Shown one piece after another: positions 20,770 through 30,084 of a stretch of DNA of 64,000 nucleotides. Numbering within the stretch: position 1 is the first letter of the stretch; each line of letters begins with the position of its first letter. This DNA comes from Prochlorococcus sp. AG-402-K04 (GTDB taxonomy: Bacteria > Cyanobacteriota > Cyanobacteriia > PCC-6307 > Cyanobiaceae), in assembly GCA_003216895.1 (NCBI GenBank), contig QCID01000004.1, positions 39,458-103,457 on the forward strand. The letters run 5' to 3'. The notes beneath the pieces were generated by a model, which saw nothing but the letters and a program-made list of their open reading frames with translations, had not been told where the DNA came from and searched no databases. The position numbers were made by a program, and so were the translations under genes.

Positions 20770-21606
20770 TTGATTACAAGTAAAAGGAACCCGTTGGTTA
20801 GGAAATTGAGGGGTCTTTTAAAAAAAACTGGACGTGAAGAGCATTCTTCTCTTTTGCTTGAGGGATCTCATTTGTTAGAAGAGGCTTTGAAAACAAATTT
20901 TTTGCCAACAGAAGTTATTGCAACTCCTGAATGGTGCTATGAGCATGAAGAGGTATTAAAAAAAATAGCTTCAAGATCTTTATTAACCCTAGTAACTACG
21001 AATGTTTTAGAAGCATCTTTGTCAACAGTGACGCCTGATGGTGTCGCAGCGATATTCCCAATACCAGGTTTGCCAAAACAGAGAAAAGCCCCAAAGCACA
21101 TTTTAGCTTTAGATAGGATTCAAGACCCTGGAAATTTGGGAAATTTATTCCGATCAGCCCTTGCTGCTGAATATGACGTTATTTGGTTAGCTTCTGGAGC
21201 AGATCCTCTAAATCAAAAGGTTTTAAGATCCTCAGTTGGCTCAGTTCTTCATTTACCTTTTGAACGGATTGGAGATTCATCTTCTTCAAGTATTGACATG
21301 CTTGTTTCAAAACTCAATATTGCAATTGATAATAATTACCAAGTAGTAGGAACAATTTCACCGAATAAAATTACTGATAAGCAAGTGAAACCTTATTGGG
21401 AATTAGACTGGGAACTCCCTACTGTATTGGTTCTTGGTAATGAAGGCTCAGGTGTTCATGCTTCTATTGAAGCCTGTTGTTCAGACTTTGTTACTTTGCC
21501 TCATAGCTCATTAGTTGATTCATTAAATGTGGCATCTGCGGCAGTTCCTCTATTGTTGGAGCGACAAAGAGTAAAAATGGTTAAGGGTATCCAAAAAAAA
21601 CCGTGA
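20770..21606 (+). CDS. SpoU/TrmH-family RNA 2'-O-ribose methyltransferase
   Basis: SPOUT-class methyltransferase acting on rRNA or tRNA. An N-terminal substrate-binding domain (ITSKRNPLVRKLRGLLKK, LLEGSHLLEEAL) precedes the knotted SAM domain with the three family motifs: DPGNLGNLFRSALA, VLGNEGSGV and LPHSSLVDSLNVASAA. This resembles the TsnR/RlmB branch, but the target nucleoside cannot be read from the sequence. The start is TTG, chosen because the conserved N-terminus begins there. It overlaps lpdA by 4 bases (GTGA). Confidence 0.88.
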   Translation: MITSKRNPLVRKLRGLLKKTGREEHSSLLLEGSHLLEEALKTNFLPTEVIATPEWCYEHEEVLKKIASRSLLTLVTTNVLEASLSTVTPDGVAAIFPIPGLPKQRKAPKHILALDRIQDPGNLGNLFRSALAAEYDVIWLASGADPLNQKVLRSSVGSVLHLPFERIGDSSSSSIDMLVSKLNIAIDNNYQVVGTISPNKITDKQVKPYWELDWELPTVLVLGNEGSGVHASIEACCSDFVTLPHSSLVDSLNVASAAVPLLLERQRVKMVKGIQKKP

Positions 21607-23045
21607 GTGAAATTTCTTTTGACTTTGACTTAATTGTTGTCGGAGCTGGATATGGAGGTTTTGATGCTGCTAAACATGCCGCAGAGGCTGGCTTGAAAGT
21701 GGCGATTGTCGAATCTAGAGATATGGGTGGAACCTGTGTCAACAGAGGCTGTGTCCCCTCTAAAGCATTATTAGCAGCCAGTGGGAAAGTTCGTGAGCTT
21801 GCAAATGTTCCTCATCTTGCTGAATTCGGTATACATTCAGCTCCGGTTAGATTTGAACGTAAAAAAATTGCCGAACATGCAAAAAACTTAGTTGAGACAA
21901 TTCGAAAAAATCTAACTAAAACATTAGAAAGATCGGGTGTTGAGATACTTAGAGGGGAAGGACGCTTAGAAGGTAATCAAAAGGTCGGTTTAAGAGAAAC
22001 AAATGGAGTTGATAGAATCTTTTCCGCCAGAGATATTATCTTGGCTACAGGCTCAGACCCTTTTGTACCGCCTGGAATTGAAATTGATGGACGAACTGTT
22101 TTTACAAGTGATGAGGCTATTAATCTAGAGTGGTTGCCAAGATGGATTGCAATAATTGGTAGTGGCTATATAGGTTTGGAATTCGCTGATATTTATACAG
22201 CTTTAGGTTGTGAGGTGACCATGATTGAAGCTCTTGATAAAGTAATGCCTACTTTTGATCCTGATATCACGAAAATTGCTTCAAGAAACCTAATTGATAA
22301 AAGAGATATTGAAACTCGAGCTGGAGTGTTCGCTACTAAAGTTAAGCCAGGTTGTCCCGTCGAGGTCGAGCTTACAGATGCAAAGAGTCGAGAAGTAATT
22401 GAGGAGTTGCAAGTTGATGCTGTTTTGGTCGCAACAGGCCGAGTACCTTCGACTAAAAATCTAAATCTACAATCCGTTGGAGTTGAAACAGCGAGAGGTT
22501 TTATTCCAATTGATGATCAGATGAGAGTATTGGTAAATGAAAAACCAATTTCTAATCTATGGGCGGTTGGAGATGTTACGGGTAAGTTGATGTTGGCCCA
22601 TACTGCTGCAGCGCAAGGGAGTATTGCTGTAGAAAACATTTTAGGAAAAGCAATAGAAATTGACTACAGAAGTATTCCTGCAGCGACTTTTACTCACCCT
22701 GAGATAAGTTCCGTTGGACTTTCGGAAGAAGAAGCAAAAGATCAAGCGAAAAACGAAGGCTTTGAACTTGGAATTGTTAGAAGCTATTTTAAAGCTAACT
22801 CTAAGGCCTTGGCTGAATTAGAAAGTGATGGAATTATGAAGTTGATTTTTAATAAAGAGACTGGAGAGGTCCTTGGGGCTCATATTTATGGATTACATGC
22901 GGCTGATCTTATTCAAGAGGTTTCTAATGCAATTTCTAGAAGAAAAAGAGTCAATGACTTAGCAAAAGAAGTTCATACGCATCCAACATTAAGCGAAGTT
23001 GTGGAGGTTGCATATAAACAGGCATCTTTACAAATAAAGAAGTAG
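21603..23045 (+). CDS. lpdA: Dihydrolipoamide dehydrogenase
   Basis: FAD flavoprotein E3 subunit that reoxidises dihydrolipoamide in the pyruvate dehydrogenase and glycine cleavage complexes. The redox disulfide is GGTCVNRGCVPSK. The FAD motif DLIVVGAGYGGFDAA, NAD motif IAIIGSGYIGLEFADIYTALG and C-terminal VHTHPTLSEV with the catalytic His are all intact. At 480 residues it is full length. The start is GTG, overlapping the methyltransferase stop. PdhA of the same complex lies at 31039-32133. Confidence 0.95.
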   Translation: MSEISFDFDLIVVGAGYGGFDAAKHAAEAGLKVAIVESRDMGGTCVNRGCVPSKALLAASGKVRELANVPHLAEFGIHSAPVRFERKKIAEHAKNLVETIRKNLTKTLERSGVEILRGEGRLEGNQKVGLRETNGVDRIFSARDIILATGSDPFVPPGIEIDGRTVFTSDEAINLEWLPRWIAIIGSGYIGLEFADIYTALGCEVTMIEALDKVMPTFDPDITKIASRNLIDKRDIETRAGVFATKVKPGCPVEVELTDAKSREVIEELQVDAVLVATGRVPSTKNLNLQSVGVETARGFIPIDDQMRVLVNEKPISNLWAVGDVTGKLMLAHTAAAQGSIAVENILGKAIEIDYRSIPAATFTHPEISSVGLSEEEAKDQAKNEGFELGIVRSYFKANSKALAELESDGIMKLIFNKETGEVLGAHIYGLHAADLIQEVSNAISRRKRVNDLAKEVHTHPTLSEVVEVAYKQASLQIKK

Positions 23046-23087
23046 TAAATCAAATTTCATTTTTATAGATCATTAATTATTTAAATC

Positions 23088-23975
23088 ATGCAAATCAGAA
23101 GAAGACCTCCTAACCCAAGTATAAAAGTAGCTAATTTAGAGTATGCAATCCCTCACCCAGATTCAAAACCTAAAAATATTTTGGAGGAAATTGTTTGGGA
23201 AAAACATCTGGAAGTTGAGATTGCAAGAAAAAAGGTTTCTCTTGAAGATTTAAAGAAAAAGATCAAGGATTTACCCAAAACAAAAAATTTTATAGATGCA
23301 TTAAGAAATAGTAATTTAAAACCAGCACTAATCTCAGAAATAAAAAAAGCCAGCCCAAGTAGAGGAATAATTAGAGAGAACTTTGATGCGAGAATGATAG
23401 GTAAAATGTATCAAGATGGAGGTGCTAACTGTATATCAGTCTTAACAGATAAAAAATTTTTTCAAGGTGGTTTTGATGTCTTAGTTGAAGTTAGAAAGGA
23501 GATCACAATCCCAATTCTATGTAAGGATTTTATTCTTTATCCCTATCAACTTTATCAAGCAAGAGCTGCTGGTGCTGATGCTGCACTTTTGATAGCCGCA
23601 ATCTTGACTGATTCTGATTTAAAGTATTTATCTAAGGTCGCTGAACATTTGGGATTGACAATATTAGTAGAGGTTCATGACTCAGAAGAACTTGAAAGAG
23701 TTCTAAATATTAATGTATTTCATTTAATAGGTATTAATAATAGAAATTTAAAGAGTTTTAAAACTGATCTTGAAGTTACAAAGAAGTTGGCTAAGAATTA
23801 TGCTGATCAAATCAAGGGAAATTCTATTACTTTGGTAAGCGAGTCAGGTTTATTTACTCGTGAGGATTTGGATTTAGTAAAGAGTTATGGGGCTGATGCT
23901 GTTTTGGTTGGTGAATCTCTTATGTCACAAGAAGATATATTAGGTGGAGTTAAAAAGTTAATTGGTAAGTTATAA
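23088..23975 (+). CDS. trpC: Indole-3-glycerol-phosphate synthase
   Basis: TIM-barrel enzyme closing the indole ring in tryptophan synthesis. Motifs are [20 protein letters not shown] with the catalytic Lys, [40 protein letters not shown] and [13 protein letters not shown]. It is 295 residues, with the extended N-terminus ([19 protein letters not shown]) characteristic of cyanobacterial TrpC. It follows lpdA by 42 bases. No other trp gene is in the window. Confidence 0.95.
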   Translation: MQIRRRPPNPSIKVANLEYAIPHPDSKPKNILEEIVWEKHLEVEIARKKVSLEDLKKKIKDLPKTKNFIDALRNSNLKPALISEIKKASPSRGIIRENFDARMIGKMYQDGGANCISVLTDKKFFQGGFDVLVEVRKEITIPILCKDFILYPYQLYQARAAGADAALLIAAILTDSDLKYLSKVAEHLGLTILVEVHDSEELERVLNINVFHLIGINNRNLKSFKTDLEVTKKLAKNYADQIKGNSITLVSESGLFTREDLDLVKSYGADAVLVGESLMSQEDILGGVKKLIGKL

Positions 23976-24008
23976 ATTAAGAAAAAGATCTATACCAATC
24001 TCTTAAAT

Positions 24009-24386
24009 CTATTTAGAAAAAATTTTGTCTACTTTTCCAATGATTAAATCTAATTCAATTAAACCCAACTCTCTACTGTCAGTGCTTGAAAAGGAGTTGT
24101 CTCCTCTTAAATCAAATTTATTTTGATAAATTCTATGAATTCTTTTAATTATTAACTTATTTTTTGTTTTTGGATGAGTGGCAACGACGATATCGCCAAT
24201 CTCTAAGTCAATATTTTTTGGGTTTAACTTTTTATATGTTACTAAATCTCCCTCTTTAAGAGTTCTTTCCATAGAAGTACCGACAACACGTAAATGTTGT
24301 CGGTAACCGATTATTAAAGTAAATAAAGTAAATAAGTCTGGCTTGTGGAAAAGACTTTTGTCAGCTTGCGGTAACCCAGCTATCAC
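24009..24386 (-). CDS. sodX: Nickel-type superoxide dismutase maturation protease
   Basis: Small S26-family (signal-peptidase-like) Ser/Lys protease expected to remove the NiSOD propeptide so that the mature His1 can bind nickel. The catalytic Ser is in VVGTSMERTLKEGD (near residue 38) and the Lys in LIIKRIHR (near residue 81). It ends with the typical RGDNSFSSTDSRELG box. It lacks a clear membrane anchor. It overlaps the end of sodN by 26 bases, so the two are surely one transcript. The pairing with sodN decides the function. Confidence 0.9.
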   Translation of the reverse strand: MIAGLPQADKSLFHKPDLFTLFTLIIGYRQHLRVVGTSMERTLKEGDLVTYKKLNPKNIDLEIGDIVVATHPKTKNKLIIKRIHRIYQNKFDLRGDNSFSSTDSRELGLIELDLIIGKVDKIFSK

Positions 24387-24852
24387 TTCTACCTTTTGAA
24401 GACCAAAACATCGAGTGAATTTTTTGTACAGCTGCTAGTAATTCTTCTGCTTTGGTTTGATCAATATTTACCTTGCATGCACTACAAAGCTTTGCTGCTT
24501 TCCAAAAAGTGTCATGAAGATCTGGATATGTAGCTAAGTGTTCAGGCTTGAAGTAATCAGTCCAGAGGATTAGAAGTTCTTTTTTGGCCTTTTGTGATTC
24601 TTCTTCTTTAATCGCAACGAAGCGAGAAAAAGTGTTGTTATAAGCTGAAATGGAAGCTTGATCGTTGCTAGCAGGCGCTAGAGCAATAAGTTTTTTTGTC
24701 ATAGACAAAACTGCCTCTGCGGCAACTCTTGCAGAAGCAGGGTCATATACACCGCAAGGTCCGTCACAGTGAGCGTGAACAGAGTTTGCTGGAAGCTTAT
24801 TAAAGATTGATGTAAGTGTTTCTCTCAACATCTGAAAATAATTTGTGAACAT
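24361..24852 (-). CDS. sodN: Nickel superoxide dismutase
   Basis: Ni-dependent superoxide dismutase. The nickel hook HCDGPCGVYDP starts at residue 28, giving Cys2 and Cys6 ligands once the 27-residue propeptide is cut before His. The rest is the four-helix-bundle domain (ARVAAEAVLSMTKKL onward). It replaces Fe- or Mn-SOD in many marine picocyanobacteria, saving iron. sodX follows with an overlap. A perfect 24-nt palindrome sits 14 bases before the start codon; no Shine-Dalgarno sequence is seen. Confidence 0.96.
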   Translation of the reverse strand: MFTNYFQMLRETLTSIFNKLPANSVHAHCDGPCGVYDPASARVAAEAVLSMTKKLIALAPASNDQASISAYNNTFSRFVAIKEEESQKAKKELLILWTDYFKPEHLATYPDLHDTFWKAAKLCSACKVNIDQTKAEELLAAVQKIHSMFWSSKGRSDSWVTAS

Positions 24853-24866
24853 TTTTTTTTACATTA

Positions 24867-24890
24867 ATGGCGTTTGTCAACAAACGCCAT
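24867..24890. promoter_or_regulatory. 24-nt perfect palindrome upstream of sodN
   Basis: The sequence atggcgtttgt-ca-acaaacgccat is fully symmetric with a 2-base centre (11-bp arms). It lies between the end of the FKBP gene and the sodN start on the minus strand. On the sodN-sense strand it is not followed by a T-run, so it is a weak terminator candidate for the FKBP gene. It could be an operator or a 5'-leader hairpin of sodN. On the plus strand it is followed by aactttttct. Confidence 0.55.
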
Positions 24891-24926
24891 AACTTTTTCT
24901 AGAGCTTTCTGAAAAATTTAAGAAAT

Positions 24927-25571
24927 TCACTTAACACCCAATAATTCCACTTCAAAAGTTAAAACTGAATTAGGGGGGATTGGACCTATCCCTCTGCTGC
25001 CATACCCCAATTCTGATGGAATGACTAATTTTCTTTTACCTCCAACTTTCATTCCTGCGACTCCCTCATCCCAACCCTTTATCACCATCCCTGCCCCTAA
25101 AGAAAATTCAAAAGGACCTCTTCCATAACTGCTGTCAAATTCTTTCCCATCATCGAGAGTGCCCTTGTAATTTACTGAGACACTTGTTCCTGGAGTGGCT
25201 TCTTGACCATCACCTAATACTAATTCAGTAATTTTTAGCCCACTTGAAGTTACTTGAGATTCTCCTATCTGACCTCCTCCGAGAGGAGCGTCGTTTGTAC
25301 TGGTTTTAACTGAAGCCATAGTAAAAAGTGATGGGTTTGGGTCTTCTGGGTCTAATTCAAATGGATTAGTTAAAGACTCGTTGGTTTTTGTGGATTGCCT
25401 TACATTTGCTTGGATTGGTTGGTCAATTTGTAAGGCATTCGTTGGAGTTGGTGAGATGATTTGGCTGATCACTGCAATCATCAAGCAGCTAAGGCAAACA
25501 GAAAAGCTAATTAAGATTTCTCTCACAGCAATATTAAGTAGTCGGAAATATTCTTGCAGATTAATACCCAA
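24927..25571 (-). CDS. FKBP-type peptidyl-prolyl cis-trans isomerase
   Basis: Proline isomerase and likely folding factor. A hydrophobic N-terminal segment ([19 protein letters not shown], residues ~21-39) suggests export or membrane anchoring. A low-complexity linker leads to a C-terminal FKBP domain (near 110-214): [60 protein letters not shown] and FEVELLGVK. The active-site aromatic residues are present. It probably acts in the periplasm or thylakoid lumen. It lies upstream of sodN on the same strand. Confidence 0.92.
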   Translation of the reverse strand: MGINLQEYFRLLNIAVREILISFSVCLSCLMIAVISQIISPTPTNALQIDQPIQANVRQSTKTNESLTNPFELDPEDPNPSLFTMASVKTSTNDAPLGGGQIGESQVTSSGLKITELVLGDGQEATPGTSVSVNYKGTLDDGKEFDSSYGRGPFEFSLGAGMVIKGWDEGVAGMKVGGKRKLVIPSELGYGSRGIGPIPPNSVLTFEVELLGVK

Positions 25572-25644
25572 ATTACATTTATTTAAAAGATAACTAACCA
25601 GAGCGTATGAATTTTGTCGGAGTATATTTTATTAAATTGGATTT

Positions 25645-27117
25645 ATGAATAATATCTATTCTCTTTTTATTAAAGCTTTTTCTGGCGGAGCTCTAGCAGG
25701 AATCTCCCTTAGTGAAGGCAATTATTTATTCATGCTTTTAGGAATATCTTTACTTTGGCCTGCAAGTAAAAATCCATGGGGAGGCTTTTGTTGGGGTGCG
25801 ATGGCTATTTTGTGGAGTCATAAGTGGTTGCTATCTTTGCATCCAATTAGTTGGGTAGGAATAAGTTCAAATTTAAGCTTACCTATTACCATTTTTATAT
25901 GGCTTTTTTGTGGAGCCTTTGGAGGTGGTCTGGTTCTTATTTGGTCAGCTTTGAGTGGCTTTTTGGCTCCTGGAAGACCGCAGTTTTCTAAATTAGAAAA
26001 TAAGTTTATTTATGCTGTTTTATTGTCAACAATATGGGGGCTTTCTGAAGAACTACTTTCTAGAGGCCCTTTGTTTTGGATGGGTGTTGGACCAAGTTTA
26101 TTACCACAAGATAGATATTTGGCTGGATTAGCAAGATGGATAGGTGCGGGAGGTTTGGCCTCTATCCATCTTTTAGCTGGATGGTGGATTTGGCAACTTT
26201 CAATTGCATTTCAAGCTAGAAAAAAACTCAAGAAATTGATTTTTCTTGGCCTTGCTTATTTTTCGTTAGCTCATTTAATTGGATTTATCTTGTTGTTGGA
26301 TTCTCCAACTGATTCGGCAGAAAAGGTTGCGATGTGGCAAACAAATATTCCAATAAGACAAAAATTTAGTCAGGAAGAAATAAATGCTTTGCCCTCAAAA
26401 GTAAATAGAGCATTGACTGATGCTATTGAAATGAATGCATCTTTTTTAATTGCTCCAGAGGGAACGTTGCCTCTGGATAGATCAAAGATCGGAGATTTTC
26501 CTATTAAATTTCTCTCTGGAGGTTTCAGAAAAATAAATAGTTCTCTACGAAGCTCACTATTAGTTTTTAATCCAGATGAAGAGTCTTTTTCGGGTGCATT
26601 GGACAAATCTAGATTAGTCCCACTGGGCGAATGGATTCCTGCATTGCCTAGCTTTCTGAAAAATGGTCTTTCTGCAGTAGGTGGAATAGAAAGTGGGAAT
26701 CAATCAAGACTTCTTGAATGGGAGGGCCCCTCTTTTGCGGGTGCTATTTGTTATGAGTTGAGTAATGGTAAAGCTATAGCTAAAGCAGTAAATCAAGGGG
26801 CTAAATGGATTTTAGTGATTGCAAATTTAGATCCCTATCCTATTTCTTTGCAGAGACAATTTTTATCTATTGCTCAATTAAGAAGTATTGAAACATCAAA
26901 AAATTTAATATCTGTCTCTAATACCGGTCCAACATCTTTGATTAAAAGTAATGGAAGAATCGATACCCTTCTTAAACCAAATAAAGAACTTGTTGAAATT
27001 GTTGACCTGGAATTAAATAGTAAGAAAACATTGTATACATTTATTTATGATTTTCCTTTGATTTCAGTAATTCTTATAAGTTTAATAGGCGTTTTGCGAT
27101 TGCATAAGTATGGTTAA
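25645..27117 (+). CDS. lnt: Apolipoprotein N-acyltransferase
   Basis: Integral membrane enzyme adding the third acyl chain to lipoproteins. Multiple membrane helices fill the first half, followed by a nitrilase-like domain. The triad residues appear in IAPEGTLPL (Glu), LDKSRLVPLGEW (Lys) and GAICYE (Cys). A final membrane helix closes the C-terminus (PLISVILISLIGVL). At 490 residues it is normal for the family. It runs tail to tail with mnmA, 2 bases apart. Confidence 0.92.
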   Translation: MNNIYSLFIKAFSGGALAGISLSEGNYLFMLLGISLLWPASKNPWGGFCWGAMAILWSHKWLLSLHPISWVGISSNLSLPITIFIWLFCGAFGGGLVLIWSALSGFLAPGRPQFSKLENKFIYAVLLSTIWGLSEELLSRGPLFWMGVGPSLLPQDRYLAGLARWIGAGGLASIHLLAGWWIWQLSIAFQARKKLKKLIFLGLAYFSLAHLIGFILLLDSPTDSAEKVAMWQTNIPIRQKFSQEEINALPSKVNRALTDAIEMNASFLIAPEGTLPLDRSKIGDFPIKFLSGGFRKINSSLRSSLLVFNPDEESFSGALDKSRLVPLGEWIPALPSFLKNGLSAVGGIESGNQSRLLEWEGPSFAGAICYELSNGKAIAKAVNQGAKWILVIANLDPYPISLQRQFLSIAQLRSIETSKNLISVSNTGPTSLIKSNGRIDTLLKPNKELVEIVDLELNSKKTLYTFIYDFPLISVILISLIGVLRLHKYG

Positions 27118-27119
27118 TA

Positions 27120-28334
27120 TTAATACTCTTTCGAAATAAGTCCTCCTCCTAATACATAATCACCCTTATAAAATACTGCTGCTTGTCCAGGAGTGATTGA
27201 AAATTGATCTTCTTCAAAATGAATATGACATTTATAACAATAGTTCTCTTTATAACTATCAATAATTGGTATTAGCTTTGCTTTTACTGCTTTACTTCTA
27301 TACCTAATTTGGACCTCAACTTCTATTGGTTGTTTAGGCGCTTCAATTGATACCCAATTTATATCTTTGACAATACACTCTGACTTACCAGAATCTTCTC
27401 TTGGGGCAACAACTACTCTGTTGAAAGAGGCATCAATTTCAACAACATGTAGAGGAACTTTCCATGCAACACCTAATCCCTTTCGTTGTCCTATCGTGAA
27501 ATGCTGTATTCCATTATGGGATCCTATAATTTGTCCGTTCTTAAGGACAATTTCTCCTTCCTTATGGGGTAAAAACTTATCAATAAATGCATTCATTGAT
27601 CCGTAATGTTCAGCAAGGCAAAGGTCTTGGCTTTCTGGTTTTTCGGCAGTTTTTAATGAATGTTTAAAAGCTTCTATTCGTGTTATCTCTTTAGTTAATT
27701 CTCCCAGAGGGAAAATTGTTTTTCCTAAAATTTCTTGAGGAAGATCATATAAAAAATAGCTTTGATCTTTGTTGAGATCTTTACCTCTTAAAAGCTTATG
27801 TCTTTTAATTCCATTACTAGGAAGATCATCTCTGTCAAAAGATTCATTTGCATACCTAATTCTTGCGTAATGACCAGTAGCGATCTTTTCGACTGTTTTA
27901 TTTCCTTTAACCCATTTCAGCATTTCTGAGAATTTGACTGATTTATTACAGCGAGAGCAGGGCAAAGGAGTAATTCCTTCTTCATATCCTTTTACGACAT
28001 TATTAATTATTTCCTTTTGAAAGATTTCTTTTGAATCGACTATGTGATGCTTAATTCCAAGTTGATCACATATTCCTGCAGCATCAATTAATCCATCTGA
28101 GCAGCAAGAACCTTTCCCTTTCATTAGCCACAAAGTTAATCCCACTACATCCCAACCAGCTTCACAGAGGAGAGCAGCCGTTAAGGAGCTATCCACTCCT
28201 CCAGAAAGCCCCACTACAACCGAATGAGTTCCAGAAACTGTTCGCAGTGTTTTTAATGTTTTTGCGATTGTTTCTTCTGAAGTCAAATGATTTAAAACTT
28301 TTTTTGTTTCTCTTGTTTCCACATTCATGGGCAT
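27120..28334 (-). CDS. mnmA: tRNA-specific 2-thiouridylase MnmA
   Basis: Thiolates U34 of Lys, Glu and Gln tRNAs. The N-terminal PP-loop is [18 protein letters not shown]. The catalytic Cys pair lies in [11 protein letters not shown] and in [12 protein letters not shown]. The central [10 protein letters not shown] and C-terminal [19 protein letters not shown] are typical. It is 404 residues, with an N-terminal extension of about 40 residues before the PP-loop; later ATG codons are absent in that stretch. Its start faces the Nnr gene start, 44 bases away. Confidence 0.95.
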   Translation of the reverse strand: MPMNVETRETKKVLNHLTSEETIAKTLKTLRTVSGTHSVVVGLSGGVDSSLTAALLCEAGWDVVGLTLWLMKGKGSCCSDGLIDAAGICDQLGIKHHIVDSKEIFQKEIINNVVKGYEEGITPLPCSRCNKSVKFSEMLKWVKGNKTVEKIATGHYARIRYANESFDRDDLPSNGIKRHKLLRGKDLNKDQSYFLYDLPQEILGKTIFPLGELTKEITRIEAFKHSLKTAEKPESQDLCLAEHYGSMNAFIDKFLPHKEGEIVLKNGQIIGSHNGIQHFTIGQRKGLGVAWKVPLHVVEIDASFNRVVVAPREDSGKSECIVKDINWVSIEAPKQPIEVEVQIRYRSKAVKAKLIPIIDSYKENYCYKCHIHFEEDQFSITPGQAAVFYKGDYVLGGGLISKEY

Positions 28335-28378
28335 TGATAGTAGCTTCTATTGATAGTGGGTTTGGTTTCTTTTTGATT

Positions 28379-29926
28379 TTGAATTGGCCTCAATCTGATT
28401 CGGAACATTTGATAGTTTCTTCTGAGCAGATGCAAAACATAGAAAAAGAAATGTTTTCTATGGGTATGCCTGTTGAAGCTCTGATGGAAAAAGTAGGGAT
28501 TGGTATCTCTTCATGGATATTAGACAGACAAGGATTGATTGAAAATGGTGCAATCGTTTTAGTAGGTCCAGGTCACAACGGAGGAGATGGCCTTGTTGTG
28601 GCAAGAGAACTTTATATGGCAGGCGTAGATATCTCCATTTGGTGTCCATTCCCATTGAAAAAAGAATTAACACTAAAACATTTTCATTATGCAATTCAGA
28701 TTGGAATTGAAAACTTGGAGCATAAACCTAATTCGAATTCTAATTTGTTATGGATCGAGGCATTATTTGGATTAGGACAATCAAGAACTATTCCTGATGA
28801 AATAGTTCACTTATTGAATTCGAAGAAGGCATTTAGTCCTGATAGATTAATTAGTATTGATGTCCCTGCAGGATTGGACTCAGACAATGGAAATACCATA
28901 TCAAATACATCATGTAAAGCTAGTTCAACACTGTCTTTAGGCCTATTCAAGTCGGGGTTAATTCAAGATTCAGCTATTGATTATGTTGGCAATTTAGAGA
29001 GACTGGATATCGGTATTCCTGATAAAATTTTAGCTGGCTTCCCTGATACCCAGTCTCTAAGGATCTCTTTCTCGGATTTGTCTACTTTTGTTTGGCCTAA
29101 GCCAAGTAAAAGTAAAAGTAAATATCAGAGAGGAAGAGTTCTCGTGATTGCAGGAAGTGAGAAATACAAAGGAGCAGCATCCCTGGCTTTAAATGGAGCT
29201 TTAGCAAGTGGAGCTGGTAGTGTTAGCGCCTTTTTGCCTAATTCAATTTCATCTTATCTTTGGACTACTCACCCTGAAGTCTTATTGCTTGGAGATCTAA
29301 ATACCTTTCAGAATGGTTCTTCAGATTTTTCCAAAGTTTTAAATGAAGTTGATTTAAATAGGTTTGACTCGATTTTGCTAGGACCTGGATTAGGGATTGC
29401 AGAAGACAAAAATTGTTTTGGAACTGTATTGCAGGACTTCAAAGGACTGCTGATTCTTGATGCTGATGCAATAAATCGTCTGTCGATAACTGCTAAAGGT
29501 TGGAATTGGCTAAATGATAGGAAAGGTCCTACCTGGCTTACTCCTCATCTTGATGAATTTAAAAGGCTATTTCCTTTGATTGATTGCTCGAATCCATTGA
29601 AGGCTGGAATTGAAGCTGCAAAAATTTGCAGTGCTTCGGTCTTATTGAAATGTGCTCATAGTGTTATTTCTGACCCAGAAGGAAAAACCTGGCAAATAGG
29701 ACAAGCTAATTCAAGTGTTGCAAGAGCAGGTCTTGGCGATGTTTTGGCTGGTTTTGTCTCAGGGATGGGAGCTTTTGGCCTAGCAAGTAATAAGAGATTG
29801 GATACTGATTTGCTTGCCGCATCAGCATTGATACATGCATATGCTGGTGCAGCTTGCTCAAAAGGGAGCACCGCAAGTGCTATTTGTACTTTTCTTTGTG
29901 AATTAATAAAAAAAGAAAGTTCTTGA
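28379..29926 (+). CDS. nnr: Bifunctional NAD(P)H-hydrate epimerase / ADP-dependent dehydratase
   Basis: Repairs hydrated NADH and NADPH. The N-terminal YjeF_N epimerase (residues ~15-220: GPGHNGGDGLVVARELY, ISIDVPAGLDSDNGN) is fused to a C-terminal ribokinase-like dehydratase (VLVIAGSEKYKGAASLAL, LLGPGLG, LTPHLDEFKRLF, ARAGLGDVLAGFVSG). The track start at 28247 runs antisense through the mnmA 5' end, so I take the TTG at 28379 (NWPQSDSEHLIVSSEQM), giving 515 residues. The ATG at 28430 is an alternative. Confidence 0.9.
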   Translation: MNWPQSDSEHLIVSSEQMQNIEKEMFSMGMPVEALMEKVGIGISSWILDRQGLIENGAIVLVGPGHNGGDGLVVARELYMAGVDISIWCPFPLKKELTLKHFHYAIQIGIENLEHKPNSNSNLLWIEALFGLGQSRTIPDEIVHLLNSKKAFSPDRLISIDVPAGLDSDNGNTISNTSCKASSTLSLGLFKSGLIQDSAIDYVGNLERLDIGIPDKILAGFPDTQSLRISFSDLSTFVWPKPSKSKSKYQRGRVLVIAGSEKYKGAASLALNGALASGAGSVSAFLPNSISSYLWTTHPEVLLLGDLNTFQNGSSDFSKVLNEVDLNRFDSILLGPGLGIAEDKNCFGTVLQDFKGLLILDADAINRLSITAKGWNWLNDRKGPTWLTPHLDEFKRLFPLIDCSNPLKAGIEAAKICSASVLLKCAHSVISDPEGKTWQIGQANSSVARAGLGDVLAGFVSGMGAFGLASNKRLDTDLLAASALIHAYAGAACSKGSTASAICTFLCELIKKESS

Positions 29927-30084
29927 AATGTTTTCAAACAAACATTTAGGGTGCATTAAAGCGTCAATTTTGTGTCATTTGTTAACTAATTGTCATCAGA
30001 ATCTGAAGCCTTCTTGAAACCCAGGCCCTTTTTGCGATTTATGTAGGAAAGTCTTATCACTTTGAAGTATGGGGTCAAGAAACA

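Noticed and set aside
28247-28378. N-terminal extension of the nnr ORF in the track
   Set aside because: It is antisense to the mnmA 5' end and has no family match; the TTG at 28379 fits better.
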